Below are positions 1 to 8,980 of a stretch of DNA of 28,885 bases, one piece after another. Within the stretch, counting starts at the first letter, position 1; each line of letters starts with the position of its first letter. This DNA is from an uncultured Alphaproteobacteria bacterium. GTDB lineage: Bacteria; Pseudomonadota; Alphaproteobacteria; Rickettsiales; UBA1997. The notes under the pieces were generated by a model, which had not been told where the DNA came from, searched no databases, and worked only from the letters and a program-made list of their open reading frames with translations. The DNA lies in assembly GCA_903898475.1 (NCBI GenBank), contig CAIUFU010000107.1:1-28885 (forward strand), in the 5' to 3' direction. The translations under genes and the position numbers were made by a program.

Positions 1-2
1 AG

Positions 3-449
3 TGTCAGAAATACCGCTATCAGCTTCGTGAGATTTGGGACGAATCAAAGCCACTAGTTATGTGGCTGCTAATGAATCCGAGTGTGGCTTGTATTGATTA
101 CGCTGATCCAACTCTGATAAGAACTGGTAAATTTGCGCGCTCTTGGGGCTGTGGCGGACAATTAATCGCCAATGTTCATGCCTATCGTGCCACTGACAAA
201 AACCGATTGTTGGAAGTAAAAGATCCAGTTGGCCCAGAAAATGATGATATGATTCTTAAAATGGCCAATGAATCCAAAACAATTGTGTTAGCCTTCGGAC
301 AACCTCCAAAAATGCTTCGTTCGCGTGGCCAAGATTTGATTAAGTTACTCCAACATCATTCGGGGCTTTCTTATTTGCGTCTTTCACAAGATGGAACGCC
401 GAGTCATCCGCTCTATTTGCCATCGACTCTTACCCCTCAACCTTACTAA
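3..449 (+). CDS. DUF1643 domain protein, 5' end outside the window
   Basis: The reading frame is open from base 3 and reads CQKYRYQLREIWDE before the first internal Met at 60, so the true start lies left of the window. Family hallmarks are visible: an RYRY-like segment, the LMNPSVA block (family LNPSTA), DPTLIRTGKFARSWGCGG, NVHAYRATD and DPVGPENDD. The end, with GTPSHPLYLP, matches the normal DUF1643 C-terminus, so only the N-terminus is missing. The biochemical function of DUF1643 is not established; it recurs in mobile and defence-rich DNA. No neighbour to its left is visible. A perfect palindrome starts 3 bases after the stop codon. The family call is firm; no function is claimed. Confidence 0.75.
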   Translation, partial: CQKYRYQLREIWDESKPLVMWLLMNPSVACIDYADPTLIRTGKFARSWGCGGQLIANVHAYRATDKNRLLEVKDPVGPENDDMILKMANESKTIVLAFGQPPKMLRSRGQDLIKLLQHHSGLSYLRLSQDGTPSHPLYLPSTLTPQPY

Positions 450-452
450 ATC

Positions 453-487
453 AGATATTTGTGTCACCACTGGTGACACAAATATCT
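453..487. repeat. Perfect palindrome with 17-base arms
   Basis: Arms 453-469 and 471-487 are exact reverse complements around a single central C at 470. The core GTGTCACCACTGGTGACAC is closely related to two palindromes inside the DUF1016 gene (2977-2997 and 3209-3227). It lies 3 bases after the DUF1643 stop codon and could terminate that gene, but no T-run follows on either strand. An operator or a small dispersed palindromic element is equally possible. Confidence 0.65.
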
Positions 488-636
488 AAACCTCAAAGTC
501 CAACTGTTGCAAAAATTGCACCAGTTCAAAAGCAATATGCAAAAACTGCATATTTAGGGTAAAATGCCCATAGGATTTTGACCAAACCGTTGATTCTAGT
601 AATCTGAAGTCACTTTTCTATTTCTAGAAATAGTCG

Positions 637-665
637 TAGCGTGCTATATTTTCCGAATTCTATCA
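637..665 (+). repeat. 29-base direct repeat, copy 1 (possible att site)
   Basis: This copy begins TAGCGTGCTATATTTTCCG, continues AATTCTATCA, and is identical to 16755-16783. Flanking bases on both sides differ from the other copy, so the identity ends sharply. A perfect 16-base palindrome (618-633) lies 3 bases to its left. Confidence 0.85.
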
Positions 666-818
666 CTGGGCGAATATTTTATATCTCTAAAATAAGGGTG
701 AGCTTAATTTAACAGCTATATTGAGGTTCATAGATATTTTTTGAAGCAACAGTATCACTCTCAAGCAGGTTTCTCATCGATTTAGAATGAAATTTTAAAT
801 CTTTTATGCTAGGATTTG

Positions 819-855
819 GCTCAACTTGAGCTGATTTATCTGAGATTTTCTCAGA
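819..855. promoter_or_regulatory. Two adjacent inverted repeats upstream of hsdM
   Basis: GCTCAA-C-TTGAGC occupies 819-831 and TCTGAGA-TTT-TCTCAGA occupies 839-855, ending 38 bases before the hsdM ATG at 894. Their placement between a weak -10-like TATGCT (805-810) and the start codon would suit an operator or a 5'-UTR hairpin controlling the restriction operon. No controller gene of the C-protein type is seen nearby. The role is inferred from position only. Confidence 0.35.
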
Positions 856-893
856 AATAAAACTTTCTACTCCAAAATTAAATTTTCATAAGC

Positions 894-2636
894 ATGGCTG
901 ATCTCAATCTATCTTCCTTTATTTGGTCAGTTGCTGATTTGTTGCGAGGTGATTTTAAGCAATCTGAATATGGAAGAGTGATCTTGCCTTTTACCGTTTT
1001 GCGCCGTTTGGATTGCGTTCTTGCCCCGACAAAAGCCGCTGTGTTAGAAGAAAAAGAAATTCGTCATAAAGCAGGAATTAATCCTGAGCCTTTTCTTCTG
1101 CGTAAGTCTGGACAGCATTTTTACAATACATCGCCCCTCGATCTAAATAAACTCATGGGTGATCAAGATAATATTGGTGAGAATTTGCGCTCTTATGTTC
1201 AGGCATTTTCACCGGCGGTACGTGATATTTTTGAAAATTTCGAGTTTCACAACCAGATTGATAAACTTTCAAAAGCTGGCCTTCTTTACATGGTTACGGA
1301 GAAGTTTGCCAATATCAATTTGCATCCAGATGTTGTCAGTAACGCCCAGATGGGAACGGTGTTTGAAGAGTTAATCCGTAAATTTGCCGAAATCTCAAAC
1401 GAAACTGCTGGAGAACATTTTACTCCGCGTGAAGTTATTCGCTTAATGGTGAACCTTCTGTTCATAGAAGATGATCAAGCCCTTACAAAGCCAGGTGTTG
1501 TGCGTTCAATCTACGATCCAACAGCTGGAACTGGTGGAATGTTGAGTGTAGCTGAAGAGCATCTAGCCAGTCTTAATCCTAATGCTAGATTGGTAATGTA
1601 TGGACAAGAATTAAATCCCGAGTCTTACGCTATCTGCAAAGCAGATATGTTAATCAAAGGCCAAGACATCGCCAATATCATTCGCGAAAACACCCTTTCC
1701 GCCGACGGATTACCTGGAAAACATTTCGATTATATGCTTTCCAATCCTCCTTTTGGGGTTGAGTGGAAAAAAATTGAGAAAGAAATCCGCAAAGAAGCTG
1801 AGCAAATGGGTTTTAATGGCCGCTTTGGTCCGGGATTGCCGCGTGTTAGTGATGGCTCGTTACTTTTCTTGCTGCATTTAATTTCAAAAATGAGGCCAGC
1901 TGTTGATGGAGGAAGTCGTTTTGGCATTGTGTTAAACGGCTCTCCTTTGTTTACAGGTGCTGCTGGTTCAGGTGAAAGTGAGATTCGCCGTTATGTTTTA
2001 GAAAATGATTTGGTTGAAGTTATTATTGGATTGCCAACCGACATGTTCTACAACACAGGCATTAGCACTTACATTTGGATTGTTAGTAACCGCAAACCAA
2101 AAGTACGCAAAGGCAAAATCCAACTTATTGATGCAAGTGGCTTCTGGCAGAAAATGCGTAAAAGTTTAGGTAGTAAACGCAAAGAACTAAGCCCAGCTCA
2201 CATTGAGGATATTACGCAAATTTTTGGTAACTTTGAAGAGGTTACTCGTGATGGAGTGCCAATTAGCAAAATCTTTAAAAATGAAGATTTTGGTTATCGC
2301 ACCATAACTGTTGAGCGTCCACAGCGTGATGATAAAGGTAAAATCATTATTGCAGAGAAGGGAAAGTTAAAAGGAAAACCTCAGCCAGATACTTCTTTGC
2401 GCGACAGCGAAAATGTTCCCCTTGGCGAAGATGTAGAAACTTACTTTAAACGCGAAGTTTTACCTCACGCCACTGATGCTTGGATTGATCATGAAAAAAC
2501 CAAAATTGGCTACGAAATTCCTTTCAATCGTCACTTCTATGTTTTTAAGGCTCCGCGTTCTTTAAGCGAAATCGATGCAGATTTGAAAATAACTACTGAT
2601 CGAATTCTAACCATGATTGGAGGCTTAACAAAATGA
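894..2636 (+). CDS. hsdM: Type I restriction-modification DNA methyltransferase subunit HsdM
   Basis: This is the N6-adenine methyltransferase subunit, which works with HsdS (M2S) to mark the host's recognition sequence and joins HsdR in the restriction complex. At 580 residues it is of normal length. Residues 1-150 form the HsdM N-terminal helical domain. HFTPREV lies at 175-181, the SAM-binding motif I DPTAGTGG at 208-215 and the catalytic motif IV NPPFG at 284-288. No catalytic residue is missing. The ATG at 894 agrees with the normal family N-terminus although no good ribosome-binding site precedes it. Its stop codon overlaps the next ATG (ATGA), so the downstream nuclease gene is translationally coupled. 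Confidence 0.95.
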   Translation: MADLNLSSFIWSVADLLRGDFKQSEYGRVILPFTVLRRLDCVLAPTKAAVLEEKEIRHKAGINPEPFLLRKSGQHFYNTSPLDLNKLMGDQDNIGENLRSYVQAFSPAVRDIFENFEFHNQIDKLSKAGLLYMVTEKFANINLHPDVVSNAQMGTVFEELIRKFAEISNETAGEHFTPREVIRLMVNLLFIEDDQALTKPGVVRSIYDPTAGTGGMLSVAEEHLASLNPNARLVMYGQELNPESYAICKADMLIKGQDIANIIRENTLSADGLPGKHFDYMLSNPPFGVEWKKIEKEIRKEAEQMGFNGRFGPGLPRVSDGSLLFLLHLISKMRPAVDGGSRFGIVLNGSPLFTGAAGSGESEIRRYVLENDLVEVIIGLPTDMFYNTGISTYIWIVSNRKPKVRKGKIQLIDASGFWQKMRKSLGSKRKELSPAHIEDITQIFGNFEEVTRDGVPISKIFKNEDFGYRTITVERPQRDDKGKIIIAEKGKLKGKPQPDTSLRDSENVPLGEDVETYFKREVLPHATDAWIDHEKTKIGYEIPFNRHFYVFKAPRSLSEIDADLKITTDRILTMIGGLTK

Positions 2637-3751
2637 GCAAAGAATTAAGCCATAACACCCAATTTGTTGAAGTTTCAGATCTTATAGCCTCCGCCAAGTC
2701 GCGAGCAGTGCAAGCGGTTAACTCTACTTTAGTTGATCTCTATTGGCATGTTGGCGCAATTATTAGCCAAAAAGTTGAAGCGGCGGAATGGGGCGATGGA
2801 GTGGTAACTCAATTAGCCGAATATATAGCCAAGACCCATCCTAATATTAGAGGTTTTACTCGCGCTAATTTGGCTAGGATGAGGCAGTTTTATGAGACAT
2901 ATAAAGACCATACATTTCCATCTTTTGCAGCTAATCAAGAGCTTGTTACGCTTGATGAGGCAGAAGAATCATCAATTGTCTCACCACTGGTGAGACATTT
3001 AGACCAAACAAGAAAAATTCTAGCCGTTCCGGTATTGCTAAGAAAATTACCATGGACACATCACATGATAATTATTGGGCAAAGTAAACGTCTGGAAGAA
3101 CGAGAATTTTATCTTAAACTTGCCATTAAAGAGCGTTGGGGAAAGAGAGAGTTAGAGAGACAAATCAAAGGTGCGCTTTTTGAAAGGGCGGTTCTTAATC
3201 CGCTAAAAGTCTCACCAGCGGTGAGACAAACTCACGAAGAAGCATTATCGGTTTTTAAAGATTCTTATGTTGTCGAGTTTCTGAACTTGCCACAAGAACA
3301 CGCAGAATCTGATTTGCATCGTGGTCTTTTGCTAAAATTGAAAGATTTCTTAATTGAACTCGGCAGAGATTTTTGTTTTGTAGGAAGTGAATTTCCAATT
3401 CAGGTTGGCGGGCGTGATTTCGCGCTTGATTTGTTGTTTTTCCATCGAGGCTTAAATTGTCTGGTTGCAATTGAGCTAAAGGTTGGACGATTTGAGCCTG
3501 AATATTTAGGTAAACTCAGCTTCTATCTTGAAGCGCTAGATCGTGATGTAAAAAAAGATCATGAAAAGCCTGCTATCGGCGTTCTTCTTTGTGCTAGCAA
3601 AGATTCTGAGGTTGTGGAATATGCTCTTAACAGAACGCTAACCCCAGCTCTGATTGCTGAATATCAAACAAAGTTGCCGGATAAAAAAATTCTCCAAGCA
3701 AAGCTTCATGAATTCTACCTTCAAAATGCAAAGGAAGAGGGTGATTTATGA
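2633..3751 (+). CDS. DUF1016 (YhcG-like) PD-(D/E)XK nuclease family protein
   Basis: At 372 residues it is typical for DUF1016. The N-terminal half (about 10-190) has the family pattern VDLYWHVG, GFTRANLARMRQFY, LPWTHHMIIIG and EREFYLKLAIKERWGKREL. The C-terminal half is a PD-(D/E)XK nuclease fold with E253, D266 (FALDLLFFHR) and E281-x-K283 (AIELKVG) as likely metal-binding residues. These proteins often accompany type I R-M loci. Here it lies between hsdM and hsdS with ATGA overlaps on both sides, so it should be made in step with the modification subunits. Two segments, VSPLVRH (116-122) and VSPAVRQ (193-199), are encoded by near-identical DNA palindromes. Family call firm; role in restriction inferred. 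Confidence 0.9.
   Translation: MSKELSHNTQFVEVSDLIASAKSRAVQAVNSTLVDLYWHVGAIISQKVEAAEWGDGVVTQLAEYIAKTHPNIRGFTRANLARMRQFYETYKDHTFPSFAANQELVTLDEAEESSIVSPLVRHLDQTRKILAVPVLLRKLPWTHHMIIIGQSKRLEEREFYLKLAIKERWGKRELERQIKGALFERAVLNPLKVSPAVRQTHEEALSVFKDSYVVEFLNLPQEHAESDLHRGLLLKLKDFLIELGRDFCFVGSEFPIQVGGRDFALDLLFFHRGLNCLVAIELKVGRFEPEYLGKLSFYLEALDRDVKKDHEKPAIGVLLCASKDSEVVEYALNRTLTPALIAEYQTKLPDKKILQAKLHEFYLQNAKEEGDL
2977..2997. repeat. In-frame palindrome inside the DUF1016 gene, copy A
   Basis: TGTCTCACCA-C-TGGTGAGACA is a perfect palindrome with 10-base arms around C2987. It is read in frame as VSPLVRH. It differs from the core of the 453-487 palindrome by one symmetric base pair change (GTCTC for GTGTC). 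Confidence 0.8.
3209..3227. repeat. In-frame palindrome inside the DUF1016 gene, copy B
   Basis: GTCTCACC-AGC-GGTGAGAC has perfect 8-base arms. It is read in the same frame as copy A, giving VSPAVRQ. The two copies differ at only two bases across the 19-base core. Confidence 0.8.
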
Positions 3752-5028
3752 GCTTCCCGAAATATGAAAGATACAAGGATAGCGGGGTAGAGTGGTTGGG
3801 TGAGGTGCCAGAGCATTGGGAAGTTAAGCGACTACGTTTTGTGGTCGAACTCAACCCTTCCAAAGTTGAAGTGGCAAATCTTAATCGTGACATGCTTGCA
3901 TCTTTTCTTCCCATGGAAGCAATTGGTGAAGATGGTTCGTTACGGATTGATCTGGAAAAACCAATAGGTGAGCTTGAAAGTGGCTACACTTATTTTCGCA
4001 ACGGCGATGTTACCATCGCTAAAATTACACCTTGTTATGAAAATGGTAAAGGTGCCTTGATGGATGGACTTGTAAATGGTATTGGTTTTGGAACAACAGA
4101 ATTGATTGTTGCACGCCCCAAACCCAAAGAAATCATTGGTTCATACCTGCACTACCTATTTATATCATCTGTTTTTCGTAGTATTGGCGAATCTCATATG
4201 TATGGCGCTGGTGGACAGAAGCGCGTTCCCGATGTTTTTGTTAGAAATTTTTCTACTGCACTTCCACCTCTCTTAGAGCAAAATTTAATAACTACTTTTC
4301 TTAATAATGAGATAGCAAAGCTTGATAAGCTTGTGGTAGAGCAGCAGCGATTGATTGAGTTGTTGAAGGAAAAGCGCCAAGCCGCTATTTCTCACGCGGT
4401 TACACGTGGCCTCAGCCCAAATGTTAAACTGAAGCCTTCTGGAATTGAATGGATTGGGGATGTTCCAGTGCATTGGGATGTGAAGAAATTAAGATATCTT
4501 TGTAATATTCAAACCGGAGCAAGAGATACAGAACATGCTGTTGAAGATGGAGAATTCCCATTTTTTGTGAGATCACAGACAATCGAACAAATTAATTCAA
4601 AAAGTTTTGATTGCGAGGCTGTGCTAACAGCAGGTGATGGCGCTGGTGTAGGAAAGGTTTTTCATTACTACGAAGGTCCATTCGATTTTCATCAACGTGT
4701 TTATATGATGAATAATTTCAAAGGCATTTTAGGTCGTTTCTTTTTCCATTATTTTCGAGAGCATTTCTACAGAGTGGCATTAGAGGGCGGTGCTAAATCA
4801 ACAGTGGATTCTCTAAGGAGACCAATGTTAACAAATTTTCCAGTTTGTTTGCCACCAAAAGATGAGCAGGAAGAAATTATTCGAGCAGTAGAAAAGTCCG
4901 CAGCTTCATTTGATATCCTAACAACTGAAGCGCAGCGTGCCATAGACCTACTACAAGAACGCCGCACCGCACTAATATCAGCAGCAGTTACCGGCAAAAT
5001 TGATGTCCGCCAACTTAATAAAAATTAA
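3748..5028 (+). CDS. hsdS: Type I restriction-modification specificity subunit HsdS
   Basis: This subunit recognises the split DNA target of the type I enzyme. The 426 residues show the usual two-fold layout. A target-recognition domain opens with SGVEWLGEVPEHWEVKRLR (12-30), followed by a conserved helical spacer (about 184-220, VVEQQRLIELLKEKR). The second domain opens with SGIEWIGDVPVHWDVKKLR (231-249) and ends in a matching helix (DLLQERRTALISAAVTGKID). Both domains are complete, so a bipartite target is expected; its sequence cannot be read from the protein. The ATG overlaps the DUF1016 stop codon (ATGA). The hsdR start lies 6 bases after its stop. Confidence 0.95.
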   Translation: MSFPKYERYKDSGVEWLGEVPEHWEVKRLRFVVELNPSKVEVANLNRDMLASFLPMEAIGEDGSLRIDLEKPIGELESGYTYFRNGDVTIAKITPCYENGKGALMDGLVNGIGFGTTELIVARPKPKEIIGSYLHYLFISSVFRSIGESHMYGAGGQKRVPDVFVRNFSTALPPLLEQNLITTFLNNEIAKLDKLVVEQQRLIELLKEKRQAAISHAVTRGLSPNVKLKPSGIEWIGDVPVHWDVKKLRYLCNIQTGARDTEHAVEDGEFPFFVRSQTIEQINSKSFDCEAVLTAGDGAGVGKVFHYYEGPFDFHQRVYMMNNFKGILGRFFFHYFREHFYRVALEGGAKSTVDSLRRPMLTNFPVCLPPKDEQEEIIRAVEKSAASFDILTTEAQRAIDLLQERRTALISAAVTGKIDVRQLNKN

Positions 5029-5034
5029 CCAAAT

Positions 5035-8000
5035 ATGAGCCTTCACAAAGAAATTAATTTTGAGAATGAAATTTGCCAATATCTGGCAAGTCATGGTTGG
5101 CTTTATGCTGAAGGTGATGCGAATTTATACGATAAAACACGAGCAATTTTTCCAGCAGATGTTTTGGCTTGGGTTAAAGAAACTCAAAAAGAAGCCTTAG
5201 AAGTTCTGGTCAAGAATCACGGAGAAAAAGCAGAAGAAACAATTCTGTCGCGCTTGCGTGATCAAATTAATCAACGCGGAACTCTTGATGTTTTGCGTAA
5301 TGGCATCGAATTATTGGGATTAAAAAAACCTCTAAAAATCACCGAATTTAAGCCAGCCCTTGCAATTAATGATGATATTTTAACGCGCTACAAAGCTAAC
5401 CGTTTGCGCGCTGTTCGCCAAGTTCGCTATTCCCTCAACAATGAAAATAGCATTGATCTGGTTCTCTTTTTAAATGGTGTAGCGGTTGCAACTGTTGAGC
5501 TAAAAACAGATTTCACTCAAAGCATTGATGATGCAATTGACCAATATCGTTTTGATCGCAACCCAAAACCAAAAGGGCAAAATCCTGAAACCTTACTATC
5601 TTTCCCAAATGGCGCTCTAGTTCATTTCGCGGTTAGTAGCAGTGAAGTTGCTATTACAACAAAGTTGATGGGAGCTCCAACAGTATTTTTACCATTTAAT
5701 TTGGGTAATGATGGCGGCGCAGGAAATCCGGTAAATCCAAATGGCTATCGTACCTCATATCTCTGGGAACAGGTTTGGGAAAAAGACAGTTGGCTAGAAA
5801 TCTTAGGACGCTACATCATTGCTGCGCGTGATGACAGAAAGCAAATCGAAAAAATTATTTTCCCGCGTTTTCATCAACTGGATGTGACTCGTAAGTTGCA
5901 AATGGCTGTTCTTAAAGATGGCGCCGGAAGTAAATATTTAATCCAGCATTCCGCAGGATCTGGCAAAACAAATTCTATTGCTTGGACGGCACATTTTCTG
6001 GCTGAGTTACACAACGATCAAAACAAGAAGGTTTTTGATACCGTTCTTGTTATTTCAGACCGCACGGTAATTGATGATCAGTTGCAAGAAGCACTTTATA
6101 GTTTTCAGCGCACAAAAGGTGTTGTTGCTGTTATTAAGGGTAGTGAAGGAAGTAAAAGTAATGAGCTTGCCGAGGCTCTTTCTGGGCAAAAAAAGATTGC
6201 CGTTTGTACGATTCAAACTTTCCCATTTGCTTTAAAGGCAGTTCGTGAACTTGCCGCAACCCAAGGAAAATGTTTTGCAGTTATTGCTGATGAAGCTCAC
6301 AGCTCTCAGAGTGGCGAAGCAGCTGCTAAGCTAAAAGAATTATTGAGTAGCGAAGAATTAGCGGATTTATCTGATGGCGGCGAAGTTAGTGGCGAAGATA
6401 TTCTTGCGGCACAAATGGCGGCTCGAGCAAGTGATTCTGGAATTACTTTCATAGCTTTTACAGCGACACCAAAAACTAAAACGATGGAACTTTTTGGCAC
6501 TCGTCCAAATCCATCACTTCCAACGGGGCCAGATAATTTACCAGCGCCTTTCCATATTTATTCAATGCGTCAGGCGATTGAAGAAAAGTTCATCCTTGAT
6601 GTTTTGCAAAATTACACGAGCTACAAACTGGCTTTTAAACTAGCTCATGAAGGAGTTGGCTACGATGAAAAAGCAGTCGAGCGTAATTTAGCGCTAAAAA
6701 AGATCATGGGTTGGGTGAAGCTGCATCCTTACAATATTTCTCAAAAGGTGCAGGTTGTTGTTGAGCATTTTAGAGAGTTTGTTTCTCCGTTGCTTGATGG
6801 CAAAGCCAAAGCAATGGTAGTTGTTGGAAGCCGTCTTGAAGCAGTGCGTTGGCAGTTGGCTATCGAAAAATACATCAAAGATAACAACTACAAGATGGGC
6901 GCATTAGTGGCATTTTCAGGGGAGGTTAATGATAAAGAATCTGGAGCAGAAAATTTCACAGAAAACAGCAAAGCGCTGAATCCAAATTTAAAAGGACGCG
7001 ACATTCGTGAAGCGTTTAAAGGCGAAGAATATCAAATCTTGCTTGTGGCAAACAAATTCCAAACTGGATTCGATCAGCCATTATTGTGCGGAATGTATGT
7101 TGATAAAAGGTTGGCTGGAATTCAGGCGGTGCAAACTTTATCTCGCTTGAATCGCGCTCATCCGGGTAAAAAAACAACTTATGTGTTAGATTTCGTGAAT
7201 GACCCAGAGGAAATACTTGAAGCGTTCAGAACATATTACACTACGGCGCAACTTTCTGCGGCTACAGATCCAAACATCATCTTTAACCTGCGTACAAAAT
7301 TAGATAATGCTGGGCATTATGATGATTTTGAGGTTGATCGTGTGGCAATGGTGGAACTCAACGCAAATTCCAAACAAAGTGATCTATTAAAAGCGTTGGA
7401 GCCTATTGTAGATCGAATTATGAAGAGCTACAAGAACACAAGAGATAAGCTGGCAACTGCGGAAGAACAAAAAGACAGTAAGGCAATAGAATCGGCGAAG
7501 AATGAATTAGAAGTATTGGTCTTGTTCAAAACTGATATGACTAGTTTCGCGCGTCTTTACACATTCTTGTCACAGATATTTGACTATGGCAACACCGACA
7601 TCGAAAAGCGCGCAATTTTTTACAAAAGATTATTACCATTATTGGAGTTTGGTCGCGAACGCGAAGGCATCGATCTTTCAAAGGTTGTTTTAACCCATCA
7701 CAATTTGAAAAATTTGGGCAAACAAACAATGTCATTAAATGAGGGAGATAAGCCTTTGTTGGATCCTCTTAGCGAAGTGGGTAGTGGCAATGTCCAAGAA
7801 AAAGAAAAAGCGCGACTAAATGAAATTATCGAAAAGGTTAATGACCTTTTTGGATCAGAAACTACTGATCAAGATAAACTGGTTTATGTTTGCCATGTGA
7901 TAAAGGGCAAACTTCTGGAATCAGAAACTCTGCGCCAGCAAGCTGCTAATAATACTAAAGAGCAGTTCGGTAATTCCCCGGATTTGAAGCGTGAGAATTT

Positions 8001-8142
8001 GAATGCAATTATGAGCGCCCTGGATGCTCACAACAGCATGAGTACCAAAGCCCTAAATTCTGAAGCTGTTAGGAACGGAATCCTTGATATTCTGCTTAAT
8101 CACTCGGGGCTTTATGAAGCGTTGAGGGAAAGAGTTTTATGA
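5035..8142 (+). CDS. hsdR: Type I restriction enzyme R subunit HsdR
   Basis: This is the ATP-dependent translocase and endonuclease subunit. At 1035 residues it is normal length. The N-terminal PD-(D/E)XK nuclease shows D141 (SIDLVLF) and E155-x-K157 (VELK). The SF2 helicase core has Walker A HSAGSGKTN (305-313), DEAH (419-422) and FTATPK (475-480). Later come FQTGFDQPLL and SRLNRAHPGK, which serve as helicase motifs V and VI. A C-terminal helical region binds the methyltransferase. All catalytic motifs are present, so the enzyme looks active. No strong ribosome-binding site is seen before the ATG. The stop overlaps the next gene's ATG (ATGA at 8139), tying the following membrane protein to this operon. 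Confidence 0.95.
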   Translation: MSLHKEINFENEICQYLASHGWLYAEGDANLYDKTRAIFPADVLAWVKETQKEALEVLVKNHGEKAEETILSRLRDQINQRGTLDVLRNGIELLGLKKPLKITEFKPALAINDDILTRYKANRLRAVRQVRYSLNNENSIDLVLFLNGVAVATVELKTDFTQSIDDAIDQYRFDRNPKPKGQNPETLLSFPNGALVHFAVSSSEVAITTKLMGAPTVFLPFNLGNDGGAGNPVNPNGYRTSYLWEQVWEKDSWLEILGRYIIAARDDRKQIEKIIFPRFHQLDVTRKLQMAVLKDGAGSKYLIQHSAGSGKTNSIAWTAHFLAELHNDQNKKVFDTVLVISDRTVIDDQLQEALYSFQRTKGVVAVIKGSEGSKSNELAEALSGQKKIAVCTIQTFPFALKAVRELAATQGKCFAVIADEAHSSQSGEAAAKLKELLSSEELADLSDGGEVSGEDILAAQMAARASDSGITFIAFTATPKTKTMELFGTRPNPSLPTGPDNLPAPFHIYSMRQAIEEKFILDVLQNYTSYKLAFKLAHEGVGYDEKAVERNLALKKIMGWVKLHPYNISQKVQVVVEHFREFVSPLLDGKAKAMVVVGSRLEAVRWQLAIEKYIKDNNYKMGALVAFSGEVNDKESGAENFTENSKALNPNLKGRDIREAFKGEEYQILLVANKFQTGFDQPLLCGMYVDKRLAGIQAVQTLSRLNRAHPGKKTTYVLDFVNDPEEILEAFRTYYTTAQLSAATDPNIIFNLRTKLDNAGHYDDFEVDRVAMVELNANSKQSDLLKALEPIVDRIMKSYKNTRDKLATAEEQKDSKAIESAKNELEVLVLFKTDMTSFARLYTFLSQIFDYGNTDIEKRAIFYKRLLPLLEFGREREGIDLSKVVLTHHNLKNLGKQTMSLNEGDKPLLDPLSEVGSGNVQEKEKARLNEIIEKVNDLFGSETTDQDKLVYVCHVIKGKLLESETLRQQAANNTKEQFGNSPDLKRENLNAIMSALDAHNSMSTKALNSEAVRNGILDILLNHSGLYEALRERVL

Positions 8143-8978
8143 ATACAGCAAGAAAAGTAATATTTTGGATTTCAAAATTACATATCCCAGTTACAACATT
8201 ATCTGCAATCATACTTATTTTTTTTAATGCATTAGGGCAATATACATCAATAAAATTGTGGGGACATAGGCCAAATGAAGATATTCTTTTCTGGGGAGTA
8301 ATTATAGCCTACATAATCACCTCGATTATGAGTTTTGTTCGTAACAAGGCAAATGAATATAAAATCAGCGATATAAAATCATCTAGTAATGACGAGATAA
8401 AATATTTTAAAGGCTTGTTATATCAGGAGAGGATAGATTCTTTAAAAGATCATCTTCGTGAAATTGCTGAGAGCCTAGAATTTACTATGCAGGAAAGAAT
8501 ATGTGTTTACAGATTTATTGAGGAAGAAAAACTATTTGAGTGCGTAGGAAGATACTCTCTTCATCATCAATATGGACAACTATCAGATCGAAAAAAATAT
8601 CCATCAGATGCCGGAATTATTGCTCATGTTTGGAAAAATGGGGAGCTAAATGGATCTAAGAGAGATGATAAAATTCCAGATTATCAGAACAAAAAAAATT
8701 ATTTTGAATATCTTAAGGACGAATATAAAATTGAGAAGAAAGTAGCGAAGAATTTTCGCATGAATCCCGTTGATATTTATGCTGAAGTTATTCGTGATAC
8801 GAAGAAATTTCAAATTGCAGTAATTATTTTCGAGAGCCAGCGCAAAAATTTTCTCGATGAAGGTAAGCTTAAAGAAAAATATAACGATATCAAAAGAGAG
8901 GCAATAATTACTTCACTGGATAAACTAAAAGATCAAAATCCTCCAAACCTAAAAACCGCGAGCGAGGCGCAACTATAA
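8139..8978 (+). CDS. Two-TM protein with GAF-like domain, possible toxin of a Panacea pair
   Basis: This 279-residue protein has two N-terminal hydrophobic segments (about 15-34 and 49-67), a short helical linker and a soluble domain (about 100-245). The domain carries the pattern RICVYRF (120-126), VGRYS (136-140) and YPSDAGIIAHVWKNG (154-168), which resembles a divergent GAF ligand-binding domain. It should sit in the inner membrane with the sensor in the cytoplasm. It overlaps the hsdR stop by 4 bases and is followed after 2 bases by a Panacea-family gene. Panacea proteins are known antitoxins of varied toxins, some of them membrane proteins, so this is the natural toxin candidate. That role is inference; it could instead be a sensor for the R-M operon. 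Confidence 0.6.
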   Translation: MNTARKVIFWISKLHIPVTTLSAIILIFFNALGQYTSIKLWGHRPNEDILFWGVIIAYIITSIMSFVRNKANEYKISDIKSSSNDEIKYFKGLLYQERIDSLKDHLREIAESLEFTMQERICVYRFIEEEKLFECVGRYSLHHQYGQLSDRKKYPSDAGIIAHVWKNGELNGSKRDDKIPDYQNKKNYFEYLKDEYKIEKKVAKNFRMNPVDIYAEVIRDTKKFQIAVIIFESQRKNFLDEGKLKEKYNDIKREAIITSLDKLKDQNPPNLKTASEAQL

Positions 8979-8980
8979 TA

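Larger units (their letters stand above)
450..893. other. Gene-free, palindrome-rich region upstream of hsdM
   Basis: No convincing gene or tRNA is seen in these 444 bases. It holds the palindrome at 453-487, a hairpin at 534-554 (8-base arms AATATGCA/TGCATATT, 5-base loop), a perfect 16-base palindrome CTATTTCTAGAAATAG at 618-633, the first copy of the 29-base direct repeat at 637-665, and two short inverted repeats at 819-855. A weak -10-like TATGCT lies at 805-810 without a good -35, so the hsd promoter is not pinned down. No clear Shine-Dalgarno sequence precedes the hsdM ATG. Confidence 0.6.

Noticed and set aside
453..487. Confident rho-independent terminator after the DUF1643 gene
   Set aside because: The stem is perfect, but no T-run follows on either strand and related palindromes occur inside a coding gene.
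450..893. tRNA gene as the integration target near copy 1 of the direct repeat
   Set aside because: No cloverleaf, T-loop or CCA-like end was seen in this gap on either strand.
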